From NCBI GenBank assembly GCA_047972145.1, contig JBKEAI010000128.1, positions 1-13,218 on the forward strand: a stretch of DNA of 13,218 bases, read 5' to 3'. How positions within the stretch are numbered: the first letter of the stretch is position 1; every line of letters starts with the position of its first letter. The position numbers and the translations under genes were made by a program. The notes below the pieces were generated by a model. The model did no database searches, was not told the origin of the DNA, and saw only the letters and a program-made list of their open reading frames with translations. Source of the DNA: JAMLGJ01 sp047972145 (lineage in GTDB: Bacteria; Actinomycetota; Acidimicrobiia; Acidimicrobiales; Microtrichaceae). This document shows positions 7,196 through 13,132 of this stretch, in pieces.

Positions 7196-8658
7196 AGGAC
7201 GTCCTCGTGGTGATAGGCCCTGGCTTCAGGGTGGGCATCGACGAGGATCGCAACCCGTCGAACGAACCCCTCGACCTGTGAGCCGGCAGCACCGGCGAAG
7301 GTGATCGGATCTCCCAGCGCTCCGCGGATCTGCTCGCCATCGAGGGGAAGGCGATCGTCGCCTGCCAGACGCTCGATCAGGTCGTTGTGAGCGGCACCAC
7401 CCTCGCGCATCGCCAGTGCGACTGCGACCGCATGACCCTTGATCACCTCGTGCGCCTCCTCGCGTCCCGCGCCGGCTCGTACCGCCGCTGTGAGGATCCG
7501 CGTCGTGGCCAGGAACGGCAGGTATCGATCGAGCTCCCGGGCGATCACCTCCGGATACGCCCCGAAACCCTCGAGCACATCGAGGAGGGTCTGAAGCGCG
7601 CCGTCGGTCGCGTAGAACGAATCGGGTAGCAGCACCCTGCGAACGACCGAGCACGAGACATCGCCCTCGTTCCACTGCGCACCCGCGAGCCCGGCAGCCA
7701 TCGTGAGGTGGCCGTCGAGGATCACCTTGAAGCCACAGATCCGCTCCGCGCTGCGGGCGTTCATCTTGTGCGGCATGGCCGAAGATCCGACCTGTCCTTC
7801 ACGGAACCCCTCGGTCGCCAACTCGTGGCCCGCCATCAGGCGCAGGGTTGTCGCGAACGAAGCGGGTCCCGAAACAAGACGTACCAGGGTCGAGACCACC
7901 TCGAGGTCGAGCGACCGCGGATAGACCTGACCGACGTTGTGGAGAACCTCACTGAAGCCGAGATGGGATGCGACCTCGCCCTCCAGGGCTTCCAGCCCGT
8001 CGTGGTCGCCGTCGAGCAGGTCGAGCTGGTCGAGCTGGGTTCCGACGGGCCCCTTGAGTCCGCGCAGGGGATAGGACCCGATGAGCGAATCCAGACCTTG
8101 CACCGCACCCAGCAGCTCCTCTCCGAAGTTGGCGAACCTCTTGCCGAGGGTGGTGGCCTGCGCCGCAACGTTGTGGCTCCGACCCGCCATCACCAGGTCC
8201 GAGTACCTGGCCGCCAGCTCCGCCATGCGCGCCAGGGCAGCGAGCGCTCGGGTGCGCAGCAACAGGAGCCCTTCGCGCACCTGCATCTGTTCGACGTTCT
8301 CGGTGAGGTCGCGCGAGGTCATCGCCGTGTGCGCGAACTGGTGACCTGCGAGCTCGGAGAACTCCTCCAGCCGCGCCTTGACGTCGTGGCGGGTCACCCG
8401 CTCCCGCCGTGCGATCGAGTCCTCGTCGATGACCTCGACCACGGACTCGTAGTCGTCGATCGCGGCCTGCGGGATGTCGACCCCGAGCCCGGACTGGGCC
8501 CGCATGACCGCTATCCATAGTCTGCGCTCGAGCAGGATCTTGTTGCGCGGCGAGAACAGCTCGACCATCTCGGAGCTCGCGTACCGACCCGCCAGAACGT
8601 TGGGGGTCACGGGACGCTCGGATCGTTCGCTCACCCGCCCATTCTTGCCGAACCACAT
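7192..8658 (-). CDS. purB: Adenylosuccinate lyase
   Basis: Acts twice in purine synthesis, releasing fumarate from SAICAR to give AICAR and from adenylosuccinate to give AMP. The 488-residue protein belongs to the fumarase/aspartase superfamily. The signature GSSAMPHKMN (291-300) holds the mobile catalytic-Ser loop. HDVKA (91-95), MTSRDLTEN (113-121) and GRSHNVAAQATTLGKRF (159-175, with the active-site His162) are also present. ATG 8658 has GGAG six nt upstream; a GTG at codon 9 is a weaker alternative that would lose only MWFGKNGR. This is the first gene of the purB-purC(-purS-purQ) group, preceded by a long spacer of tandem repeats. Confidence 0.97.
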   Translation of the reverse strand: MWFGKNGRVSERSERPVTPNVLAGRYASSEMVELFSPRNKILLERRLWIAVMRAQSGLGVDIPQAAIDDYESVVEVIDEDSIARRERVTRHDVKARLEEFSELAGHQFAHTAMTSRDLTENVEQMQVREGLLLLRTRALAALARMAELAARYSDLVMAGRSHNVAAQATTLGKRFANFGEELLGAVQGLDSLIGSYPLRGLKGPVGTQLDQLDLLDGDHDGLEALEGEVASHLGFSEVLHNVGQVYPRSLDLEVVSTLVRLVSGPASFATTLRLMAGHELATEGFREGQVGSSAMPHKMNARSAERICGFKVILDGHLTMAAGLAGAQWNEGDVSCSVVRRVLLPDSFYATDGALQTLLDVLEGFGAYPEVIARELDRYLPFLATTRILTAAVRAGAGREEAHEVIKGHAVAVALAMREGGAAHNDLIERLAGDDRLPLDGEQIRGALGDPITFAGAAGSQVEGFVRRVAILVDAHPEARAYHHEDVL

Positions 8659-8671
8659 CCGCGTCTCCGCC

Positions 8672-8686
8672 CCGATGCGTCATCGG
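8672..8686. promoter_or_regulatory. Perfect inverted repeat in the purB leader
   Basis: CCGATG-CGT-CATCGG has 6-bp arms and a 3-nt centre, 14 nt upstream of the purB start and just 5' of its ribosome binding site. It could be an operator or a small leader hairpin; nothing else identifies the binding partner. Confidence 0.3.
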
Positions 8687-8722
8687 TCGCAAGCCCCCTA
8701 AAGTCCCCGGTCGCCCCAAGAG

Positions 8723-8826
8723 CTCAGGTTCACCAGCGCGACTCAAGTCCACCCGCGCGACTCAAGTCCACCCGCACGACTCAAGTTCACCCACCCGACT
8801 CGAGTTCACCCACACGACTCAAGTTC
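8723..8826. repeat. 19-nt tandem repeat, 5 full copies plus a partial one, upstream of purB
   Basis: Units start at 8723, 8742, 8761, 8780 and 8799, with a partial copy from 8818. The approximate consensus is ctcaagttcacccgcacga. Copies differ at a few positions, so the array is older or less homogenised than the 22-nt array in the purC-purS gap. One copy contains the palindrome ACTCGAGT. There are no spacers between units. Confidence 0.93.
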
Positions 8827-8993
8827 GGCGAGTAAGTCACCGGCGCGCAATACGACACCCGCCGACTCACACGAACAACCTGAGTCACCCACGCACGACC
8901 ACCGCCCCGCACACGACCACCGTCGAAGGGGGGGGACTGCTGGGGACACATCGACACTCTCAAGGTGAAGTCCGGAGGGACCGATACGGGGAC

Positions 8994-9341
8994 GTGGCCA
9001 GTTGCGTACGACATCCGATGGCGGTATCCGAGAAGATCTGCGGGCGTTGTGGGCATGACTTCTGTTCGGACTGCGTGGTGTATCCCTTCGGAGAGTCCAA
9101 GGCGCCACTGTGCGTGTCGTGCGCGTTGGAAGCGGGCGGCGTGAGTCGGCAACACACCGGCCGTCCGAGGCTCGCCCCCCGCGAGATCAAGCGGAGGCTA
9201 TCGAGCACCGCCACCGAAACCGAGGTGCCCGACGAGGAGCCCGAACCCACGACCTCGGCCAGCAAGACCGAGTTGGACCAGGCCTGGCTCAACGGTGAGG
9301 TCGACGCCGAGTCATCCGGCGGCTGGTCACGGACCTTCTGA
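8994..9341 (+). CDS. Small B-box-like zinc-binding protein of unknown function
   Basis: A 115-residue protein beginning at GTG 8994. Its first 45 residues hold eight regularly spaced possible metal ligands: Cys4, His7, Cys16, Cys19, Cys24, Cys27, Cys40 and Cys43. The pattern is C-x2-H-P ... C-x2-C-x4-C-x2-C ... C-x2-C. This resembles bacterial B-box-type zinc fingers, which bind two zinc ions, and is often a protein-interaction module. The GTG start is preferred over the ATG at codon 9 because it retains Cys4 and His7. Residues 50-115 are polar, basic then acidic (EVPDEEPEPTT), and look disordered. There is no membrane segment, unlike many bacterial proteins with this finger. It is divergent from purB and convergent with purE; no link to purine synthesis can be shown. 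The last two sense codons and the stop lie in a tandem repeat. Confidence 0.8.
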   Translation: MASCVRHPMAVSEKICGRCGHDFCSDCVVYPFGESKAPLCVSCALEAGGVSRQHTGRPRLAPREIKRRLSSTATETEVPDEEPEPTTSASKTELDQAWLNGEVDAESSGGWSRTF

Positions 9342-9379
9342 GCCTCACCGAGCTTCTGAGCCTCACCGACCTTCTGACC
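9332..9379. repeat. 18-nt tandem repeat duplicating a stop codon
   Basis: Units gaccttctgagcctcacc (9332-9349), a near copy (9350-9367) and a partial third (9368-9379). The first unit contains the TGA that ends the zinc-protein gene (9339-9341). Because 18 is a multiple of three, each copy puts another TGA in the same frame, so readthrough would add only ASPSF then ASPTF. A second small duplication, ggcgagcgga plus two bases, lies at 9391-9414. Confidence 0.9.
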
Positions 9380-9456
9380 CCAGCTCAGGAGGCGAGCGGA
9401 TAGGCGAGCGGACTCACGAGCCGGCCGATGAGAATGCGGGCCGCTCGACGAAGCGC

Positions 9457-9479
9457 CTCCGGGGCGACCGGTACCGGAG
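9457..9479. terminator. GC-rich hairpin between convergent zinc-protein gene and purE
   Basis: CTCCGG (9457-9462) pairs with CCGGAG (9474-9479) across an 11-nt loop. The loop side overlaps a 10-nt palindrome, ccggtaccgg (9468-9477). Its location between two convergent genes suits a bidirectional terminator, but it has no T-tract. Confidence 0.3.
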
Positions 9480-9510
9480 AACCGACTCGGGTTCCTATCC
9501 GTGCAGGTCC

Positions 9511-10020
9511 TCAGCGGGGCAGGACGCGGTCCTGCTCCTCGGAGTACGCGATGAGGGACAGGCGGTGCTCTTCGAGCTGGTCGGCCAGGGCCTGGTCCGA
9601 GACCGCGAGGATCCGCACCGCCAGCAGGCCTGCGTTTCGGGCCCCACCGATGGCCATCGTCGCCACCGGTACGCCGGCGGGCATCTGGGCGATCGACAGA
9701 AGTGAGTCCTGTCCACCGAGGTGCTTGCTCGGTACCGGCACACCGATGACCGGCACGGTGGTGAGCGACGCCACCATCCCGGGTAGGTGTGCTGCACCGC
9801 CCGCGCCGGCGATGATCACCGACAGCCCCCGTTCGACCGCCGAGGTCGCGTAGTCCACCATTCGCTGTGGACTCCTGTGCGCGCTCACCACCCGCACCTC
9901 GTGGTCGACCCCGAACTCCGCGAGCGCTTCCGATGCACCGGCCATCACCTCTGAGTCCGAGGCCGATCCCATGATCACACCGACTCTGATCGCGGCGGCC
10001 CGCGGTACGTCTTCAGCCAT
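9511..10020 (-). CDS. purE: N5-carboxyaminoimidazole ribonucleotide mutase, class I PurE
   Basis: Moves the carboxyl group of N5-CAIR to C4, giving CAIR, after PurK makes N5-CAIR. From ATG 10020 it is 169 residues, normal for class I PurE. Motifs present are MGSASDSEVM (17-26), SAHRSP (46-51, catalytic His48), AGAGGAAHLPGMVA (71-84) and SLLSIAQMPAGVPVATMAIGGARNAGLLA (107-135). The frame extends to a TTG at 10074, but that start lacks a ribosome binding site, whereas ATG 10020 has AGGGGAG eight nt upstream. The 193-nt gap after purK carries a hairpin and repeats, so purE may be less tightly tied to purD-purK than those two are to each other. Confidence 0.96.
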   Translation of the reverse strand: MAEDVPRAAAIRVGVIMGSASDSEVMAGASEALAEFGVDHEVRVVSAHRSPQRMVDYATSAVERGLSVIIAGAGGAAHLPGMVASLTTVPVIGVPVPSKHLGGQDSLLSIAQMPAGVPVATMAIGGARNAGLLAVRILAVSDQALADQLEEHRLSLIAYSEEQDRVLPR

Positions 10021-10028
10021 GTCGAGAT

Positions 10029-10035
10029 CTCCCCT
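10029..10035 (-). promoter_or_regulatory. Ribosome binding site deciding the purE start
   Basis: AGGGGAG on the minus strand, eight nt before ATG 10020. It argues for the 169-residue PurE rather than the 187-residue form. Confidence 0.75.
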
Positions 10036-10097
10036 GTAGCGCCGAGCGTGCTCGGTCGGTTCCTGATCGGTCAACCGGGATCATTGCACCACGTCCA

Positions 10098-10200
10098 CCA
10101 TGGCCCCGCCATGGCCCCGCCATGATCGCCCGGCTGAGGGCGATGATTGGGATCGCACGACCGTTCCCGGTCGGTCCACGTCGGTCTACGTCGGTCCATG
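10098..10200. repeat. Two short tandem repeats in the purK-purE spacer
   Basis: An 11-nt unit (ccatggccccg) occurs twice plus a partial copy at 10098-10124. A separate 10-nt unit (tcggtccacg) occurs three times at 10171-10200 with one or two mismatches. The two units are unrelated to each other and to the other arrays in the window. Confidence 0.85.
10125..10144. terminator. Perfect 7-bp hairpin between purK and purE
   Basis: ATCGCCC-GGCTGA-GGGCGAT is a perfect stem with a 6-nt loop, about 70 nt after the purK stop. There is no T-tract, so it may act as a weak terminator, a processing site or an RNA stabiliser that sets the level of purE relative to purDK. Confidence 0.4.
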
Positions 10201-10213
10201 CGCCCTCACAGGG

Positions 10214-11386
10214 TCAGCCTGCCCCACCACCCAGGATGTGCGACGCCGTGTCGGCACGCCGGCGAACCAGCTCGCGGTCGGCCCCGAGAACCGTGACATG
10301 ACCGATCTTGCGGCGATCCCGCGGGGACTTGCCATACAGGTGCACGTGCGCTTCGGGAACCTCCCGCAGGGCGAGCGCGTGGCGGGACCGCGGCTCTGTC
10401 TCACCCACTCCGACGACGTTGGACATGGCGACGGACGCTTCCAGCATGTCGGTGGGCCCCAACGGCCAGTCCAGGATCGCCCGCAGATGCTGCTCGAACT
10501 GCGAGGTCGAGGATCCCTCGATCGTGAGGTGTCCGGAGTTGTGGACGCGGGGCGCGATCTCGTTCACCAGTACGGCACCGTCGTCCAGCACGAACAGCTC
10601 CACCGCCAACACGCCGACGGCCCCGGCCAGCGCGGCGACCTCGGCCGCCACCTCCCGGGCTGTGTTGGCGATCCCTGGATCCACCGGTGCGGGGTACACG
10701 ACCTCGTCACACATGCCGTCGACCTGCACGGTTTCGAGTACAGGCCAGGTGGCGATCTCCCCGCTGGGGTTGCGAGCGACCAGCACCGCCAGCTCACATG
10801 CGAGGTCCAGTCGGGGCTCCAACACCAACGGTGCGCCGGTGTAGCCCTGCACGAACTCTCCGACGGAGTCCGCGTGCAGCATCCAGACCGCCCGACCGTC
10901 GTAGCCACCCCGCGATGCCTTGGCGACGATCCCGGCGTGGCGACCCGAGGCGAACCCAGCCGCCACCTCGGCGGCGACGACCCGCTCAGCGACAGGATCG
11001 ACCACCACGAACTCCGGAACCGGGAGACCTGCCGCTGCGAACGCCTGACGCTGGTAGGCCTTGTCGGAGTACCGCAGGGTCGCTGTGCCGGGGCGAACCG
11101 CCTGCCCGGCCTCCTCCAGATCGGCGAGCGCTTCATGGGAGATGTTCTCGTGGTCGATCGTGAGCACGTCGACCGACCCGGCGAAGCTCTTCACGTCGCC
11201 GTGGTCCATCGGGTCGCCGATGACGGTGGCGGGGGCCACCTCCCCCGCTCCCTCGTCGCCGGGAGCAGCGAGAACCCTCACCTGGATTCCCAGCGGGGTG
11301 GCTGCTTCGGTCAACATCCTTGCGAGCTGGCCTCCTCCGAGGATCCCCACGACCGGGGCAGATCCTGCGCCGCGGGTCGACGGCAT
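10214..11386 (-). CDS. purK: 5-(carboxyamino)imidazole ribonucleotide synthase (PurK)
   Basis: ATP-grasp enzyme that carboxylates AIR with bicarbonate and ATP to give N5-CAIR, the substrate of PurE. The 390-residue length is usual. GILGGGQLARML (14-25) opens the N-terminal domain. VAKASRGGYDGRAVW (154-168) is the ATP-grasp nucleotide-binding loop. NEIAPRVHNSGHLTIEG (275-291) carries the metal- and substrate-binding residues. YGKSPRDRRKIGHVT (351-365) is the C-terminal family motif. ATG 11386 lies 2 nt after the purD stop, with a purine-rich GGGGTGAAG in the end of purD, so purD and purK are co-transcribed and probably coupled. Confidence 0.97.
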   Translation of the reverse strand: MPSTRGAGSAPVVGILGGGQLARMLTEAATPLGIQVRVLAAPGDEGAGEVAPATVIGDPMDHGDVKSFAGSVDVLTIDHENISHEALADLEEAGQAVRPGTATLRYSDKAYQRQAFAAAGLPVPEFVVVDPVAERVVAAEVAAGFASGRHAGIVAKASRGGYDGRAVWMLHADSVGEFVQGYTGAPLVLEPRLDLACELAVLVARNPSGEIATWPVLETVQVDGMCDEVVYPAPVDPGIANTAREVAAEVAALAGAVGVLAVELFVLDDGAVLVNEIAPRVHNSGHLTIEGSSTSQFEQHLRAILDWPLGPTDMLEASVAMSNVVGVGETEPRSRHALALREVPEAHVHLYGKSPRDRRKIGHVTVLGADRELVRRRADTASHILGGGAG

Positions 11387-11388
11387 GC

Positions 11389-12624
11389 TCAGGACTTCAC
11401 CCCGAGAGCACCCTCTGCGATGTCGGTGCGGTGCTGCATCCCGGGCCAGGAGATCGCGTCGACACCGCTCATGGCGCGCTCGCGGGCCTCGCCCAGGTCG
11501 GCACCCCTGCCGGTGACGTTGAGCACGCGACCACCTGCGGTGCGGAGCCCACCCGGCGCATCGGGATCGGCCGACACACCGGCACAGAACACCTCGACAC
11601 CTTCGATCGCCTCGGCGGCAGCGATCCCTTCTATGCGGTCACCGGTGCGCGGCGACTGCGGGTAGCCCTCCGATGCGCACACGACTGTGACCATCGCGCC
11701 CTTGTCCACGGTGACCTCAGCTTCTAGGTCACCGCGGGCGGCACTGGTCAGCAACGCGGTGAGGTTGGAGGTCAGACGGGGCAGCACGACCTGGGTCTCA
11801 GGATCGCCGAAGCGCACGTTGTACTCGAGTAGACGAGGACCCGACGAGGTCAGCATCAGACCCGCGTACAGCACCCCCCGGTAGTCGATGCCGCGCTCAC
11901 GCAGGGCGTGAAGGGTCGGCAACACGAAGTCGGTCCGTACGACCTCGAGCAGAGAGTCGTCGGCCACCGGTACGGGGCTGTACGCACCCATGCCTCCGGT
12001 GTTGGGGCCACGACCTCCATCGAGTGCCCGCTTGAAGTCCTGTGCCTCGGGAAGCAGCACCGCGTCCTTGCCGTCGCACACCGCGAGCACCGACAGCTCC
12101 GGGCCCACCAGGCCTTCCTCGATCACAAGGGTGCGTCCCGCGTCGCCGAACGCGGCCCCCGAGAGGTAGTCCTCGACCGCGTTGCGGGCCTCTGTGAGCG
12201 ACTCGGTGACGATCACACCCTTGCCCGCTGCGAGCCCGTCGGTCTTGACCACGAACGGCGGGGCCATCGTGTCGAGGAACTCGAACGCCGGTCCGACCTC
12301 TGTGAACGTTCCGTGGACCGCGGTGGGTACACCCGCGTCGACCAGGAGGTCCTTCATCCACGACTTGGAACCCTCGAGTTGCGCGCCGTGCGCGCCGGGG
12401 CCGAACACCAGCGCGCCCCGCGCGCGGAGCCTGTCCGCGAGGCCATCGACCAACGGTGCCTCCGGGCCGATCACGAACAGGTCTGCATCCACCTCCTCCG
12501 GTGGGGTGGGTATCGAGCCCTCGATCCCAGGGTTGCCAGGGGTGACGACAACCTCGGCATCACGTCCGAGCACGCGCGCGAGCGCATGCTCGCGACCACC
12601 GGATCCGACGACACAGACCTTCAT
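11389..12624 (-). CDS. purD: Phosphoribosylamine-glycine ligase (GAR synthetase)
   Basis: Ligates glycine to phosphoribosylamine with ATP, the second step of IMP synthesis. The 411-residue protein is slightly shorter than the usual 420-430. Motifs seen are GSGGREHAL (7-15), VVKTDGLAAGKGV (125-137, ATP-grasp), GRGPNTGGMGAYSP (204-217) and LEYNVRFGDPETQVVLP (266-282), which includes the family signature RFGDPE.Q. ATG 12624 begins the canonical MKVCVVGSGGREH. No AGGAGG-type site precedes it. Instead its first five codons are the last unit of a 17-nt tandem repeat, and AAGG within the previous unit lies about 10 nt before the ATG. It follows the mhuD-like gene by 58 nt and precedes purK by 2 nt. 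Confidence 0.97.
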   Translation of the reverse strand: MKVCVVGSGGREHALARVLGRDAEVVVTPGNPGIEGSIPTPPEEVDADLFVIGPEAPLVDGLADRLRARGALVFGPGAHGAQLEGSKSWMKDLLVDAGVPTAVHGTFTEVGPAFEFLDTMAPPFVVKTDGLAAGKGVIVTESLTEARNAVEDYLSGAAFGDAGRTLVIEEGLVGPELSVLAVCDGKDAVLLPEAQDFKRALDGGRGPNTGGMGAYSPVPVADDSLLEVVRTDFVLPTLHALRERGIDYRGVLYAGLMLTSSGPRLLEYNVRFGDPETQVVLPRLTSNLTALLTSAARGDLEAEVTVDKGAMVTVVCASEGYPQSPRTGDRIEGIAAAEAIEGVEVFCAGVSADPDAPGGLRTAGGRVLNVTGRGADLGEARERAMSGVDAISWPGMQHRTDIAEGALGVKS

Positions 12625-12667
12625 CGGACACAGACCTTCATCGAGCCCACACCTTCATCGGACACAG
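12610..12667. repeat. 17-nt tandem repeat spanning the purD start codon
   Basis: Units of gacacagaccttcatcg (plus strand) lie at 12610-12626 and 12627-12643, identical to each other. A diverged third lies at 12644-12660 and a 7-nt partial at 12661-12667. The first unit is codons 1-5 of purD, so the start codon and its context have been copied twice into the leader. Confidence 0.95.
12621..12658 (-). promoter_or_regulatory. Two ATGA-chained mini-ORFs leading into purD
   Basis: The duplicated start codons open 6-codon ORFs: MKVWAR (12658-12638) and MKVCVR (12641-12621). The stop of the first overlaps the ATG of the second as ATGA, and the stop of the second overlaps the purD ATG as ATGA. The AAGG near the start of each mini-ORF could serve as a weak ribosome binding site for the next ATG. 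This is the geometry of translational coupling or reinitiation. Whether the mini-ORFs are translated is unknown. Confidence 0.55.
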
Positions 12668-12682
12668 GCACGTGTCGGGCTG

Positions 12683-13084
12683 TCAACCACCGGCGGGTCC
12701 GACCTCTTCGACCACCTCGAATGACAGCAGCGACGACCCCGTCGCAACGGCAGGACGATCTCCGCCGTGTCCTTGAACCCCGCCGGGTCCCTCAGCCCCA
12801 CCGTGTGCCTCTGAACCCGCACCTGGGCTGCTACCCGCGGGAGGTCCCGCGCTGGCGTGGCCCTTCGCGAAGTCCCGGCTGTTCATCCACCCCTCGAACG
12901 ACTCCTCGTCTGCCCACCAGGTCACCACGAAATAACGAGACTCCCCCTCTAGCGGGCGCAGGAGTTGGAAGCGCTCGAATCCAGGTTGGTTCTCGACCGC
13001 GCCCGCCCGCGCAGCGAAACGCGCCTCGAGCTCGGGTCCCGCGCCCTCGGGGATCTCGATGGCATTGATCTTCACGATCGACAT
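12683..13084 (-). CDS. mhuD: MhuD-like heme-degrading monooxygenase (ABM fold) with a Gly-rich insert
   Basis: A 133-residue antibiotic-biosynthesis-monooxygenase-fold protein. Its first 67 residues closely match my recollection of Mycobacterium tuberculosis MhuD (VKINAIE, GAGPELE, AVEN, PGF, FQLLRP, YFVVT). The heme-site residues Asn7 and Trp66 sit at the same positions, and His76 is one place from the MhuD heme ligand His75. MhuD opens heme oxidatively to release iron. The final strand is also conserved (VATGSSLLSFEVV). Between them lies an extra stretch of about 30 residues (about 79-110) made largely of Gly, Ala, Pro and Ser, making the protein about 28 residues longer than MhuD. ATG 13084 has AGGAG four nt upstream. 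It leads the purD-purK-purE group; a functional link to purines is not evident. Symbol by homology only. Confidence 0.82.
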   Translation of the reverse strand: MSIVKINAIEIPEGAGPELEARFAARAGAVENQPGFERFQLLRPLEGESRYFVVTWWADEESFEGWMNSRDFAKGHASAGPPAGSSPGAGSEAHGGAEGPGGVQGHGGDRPAVATGSSLLSFEVVEEVGPAGG

Positions 13085-13112
13085 TGCTCTCCTGCCTACA
13101 CTGTTTCTCTTA

Positions 13113-13132
13113 CCGAGATCATGTGCTCTCGG
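13113..13132. promoter_or_regulatory. Inverted repeat upstream of the mhuD-like gene
   Basis: CCGAGA (13113-13118) and TCTCGG (13127-13132) are perfect 6-bp arms around an 8-nt centre, about 30 nt upstream of the start codon. It may be an operator. It does not resemble the iron-box consensus of DtxR/IdeR regulators that I know. Confidence 0.3.

Larger units (their letters stand above)
8659..8993. other. 335-nt divergent spacer between purB and the zinc-protein gene
   Basis: The spacer holds, from left to right: the purB ribosome binding site and inverted repeat; a 19-nt tandem array (8723-8826); looser repeats of cacgaccaccg around 8890-8922; a run of eight G (8928-8935); and a GGAGGG (8974-8979) upstream of the plus-strand gene. 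Antisense frames cross it but are made of repeat-encoded residues. It must contain promoters for both flanking genes, but I could not identify either with confidence. Confidence 0.6.

Noticed and set aside
6197..8826. The 22-nt and 19-nt arrays as CRISPR
   Set aside because: The units are contiguous with no unique spacers, are short, and no cas genes are present.
8787..9155. 122-residue minus-strand ORF antisense to the zinc protein
   Set aside because: It lacks a recognisable motif, runs into the tandem repeats, and the plus-strand frame has the ordered Cys/His pattern.
10100..11665. 521-residue plus-strand ORF across purK and part of purD
   Set aside because: It is the antisense shadow of two clearly identified genes; long open antisense frames are normal at this GC content.
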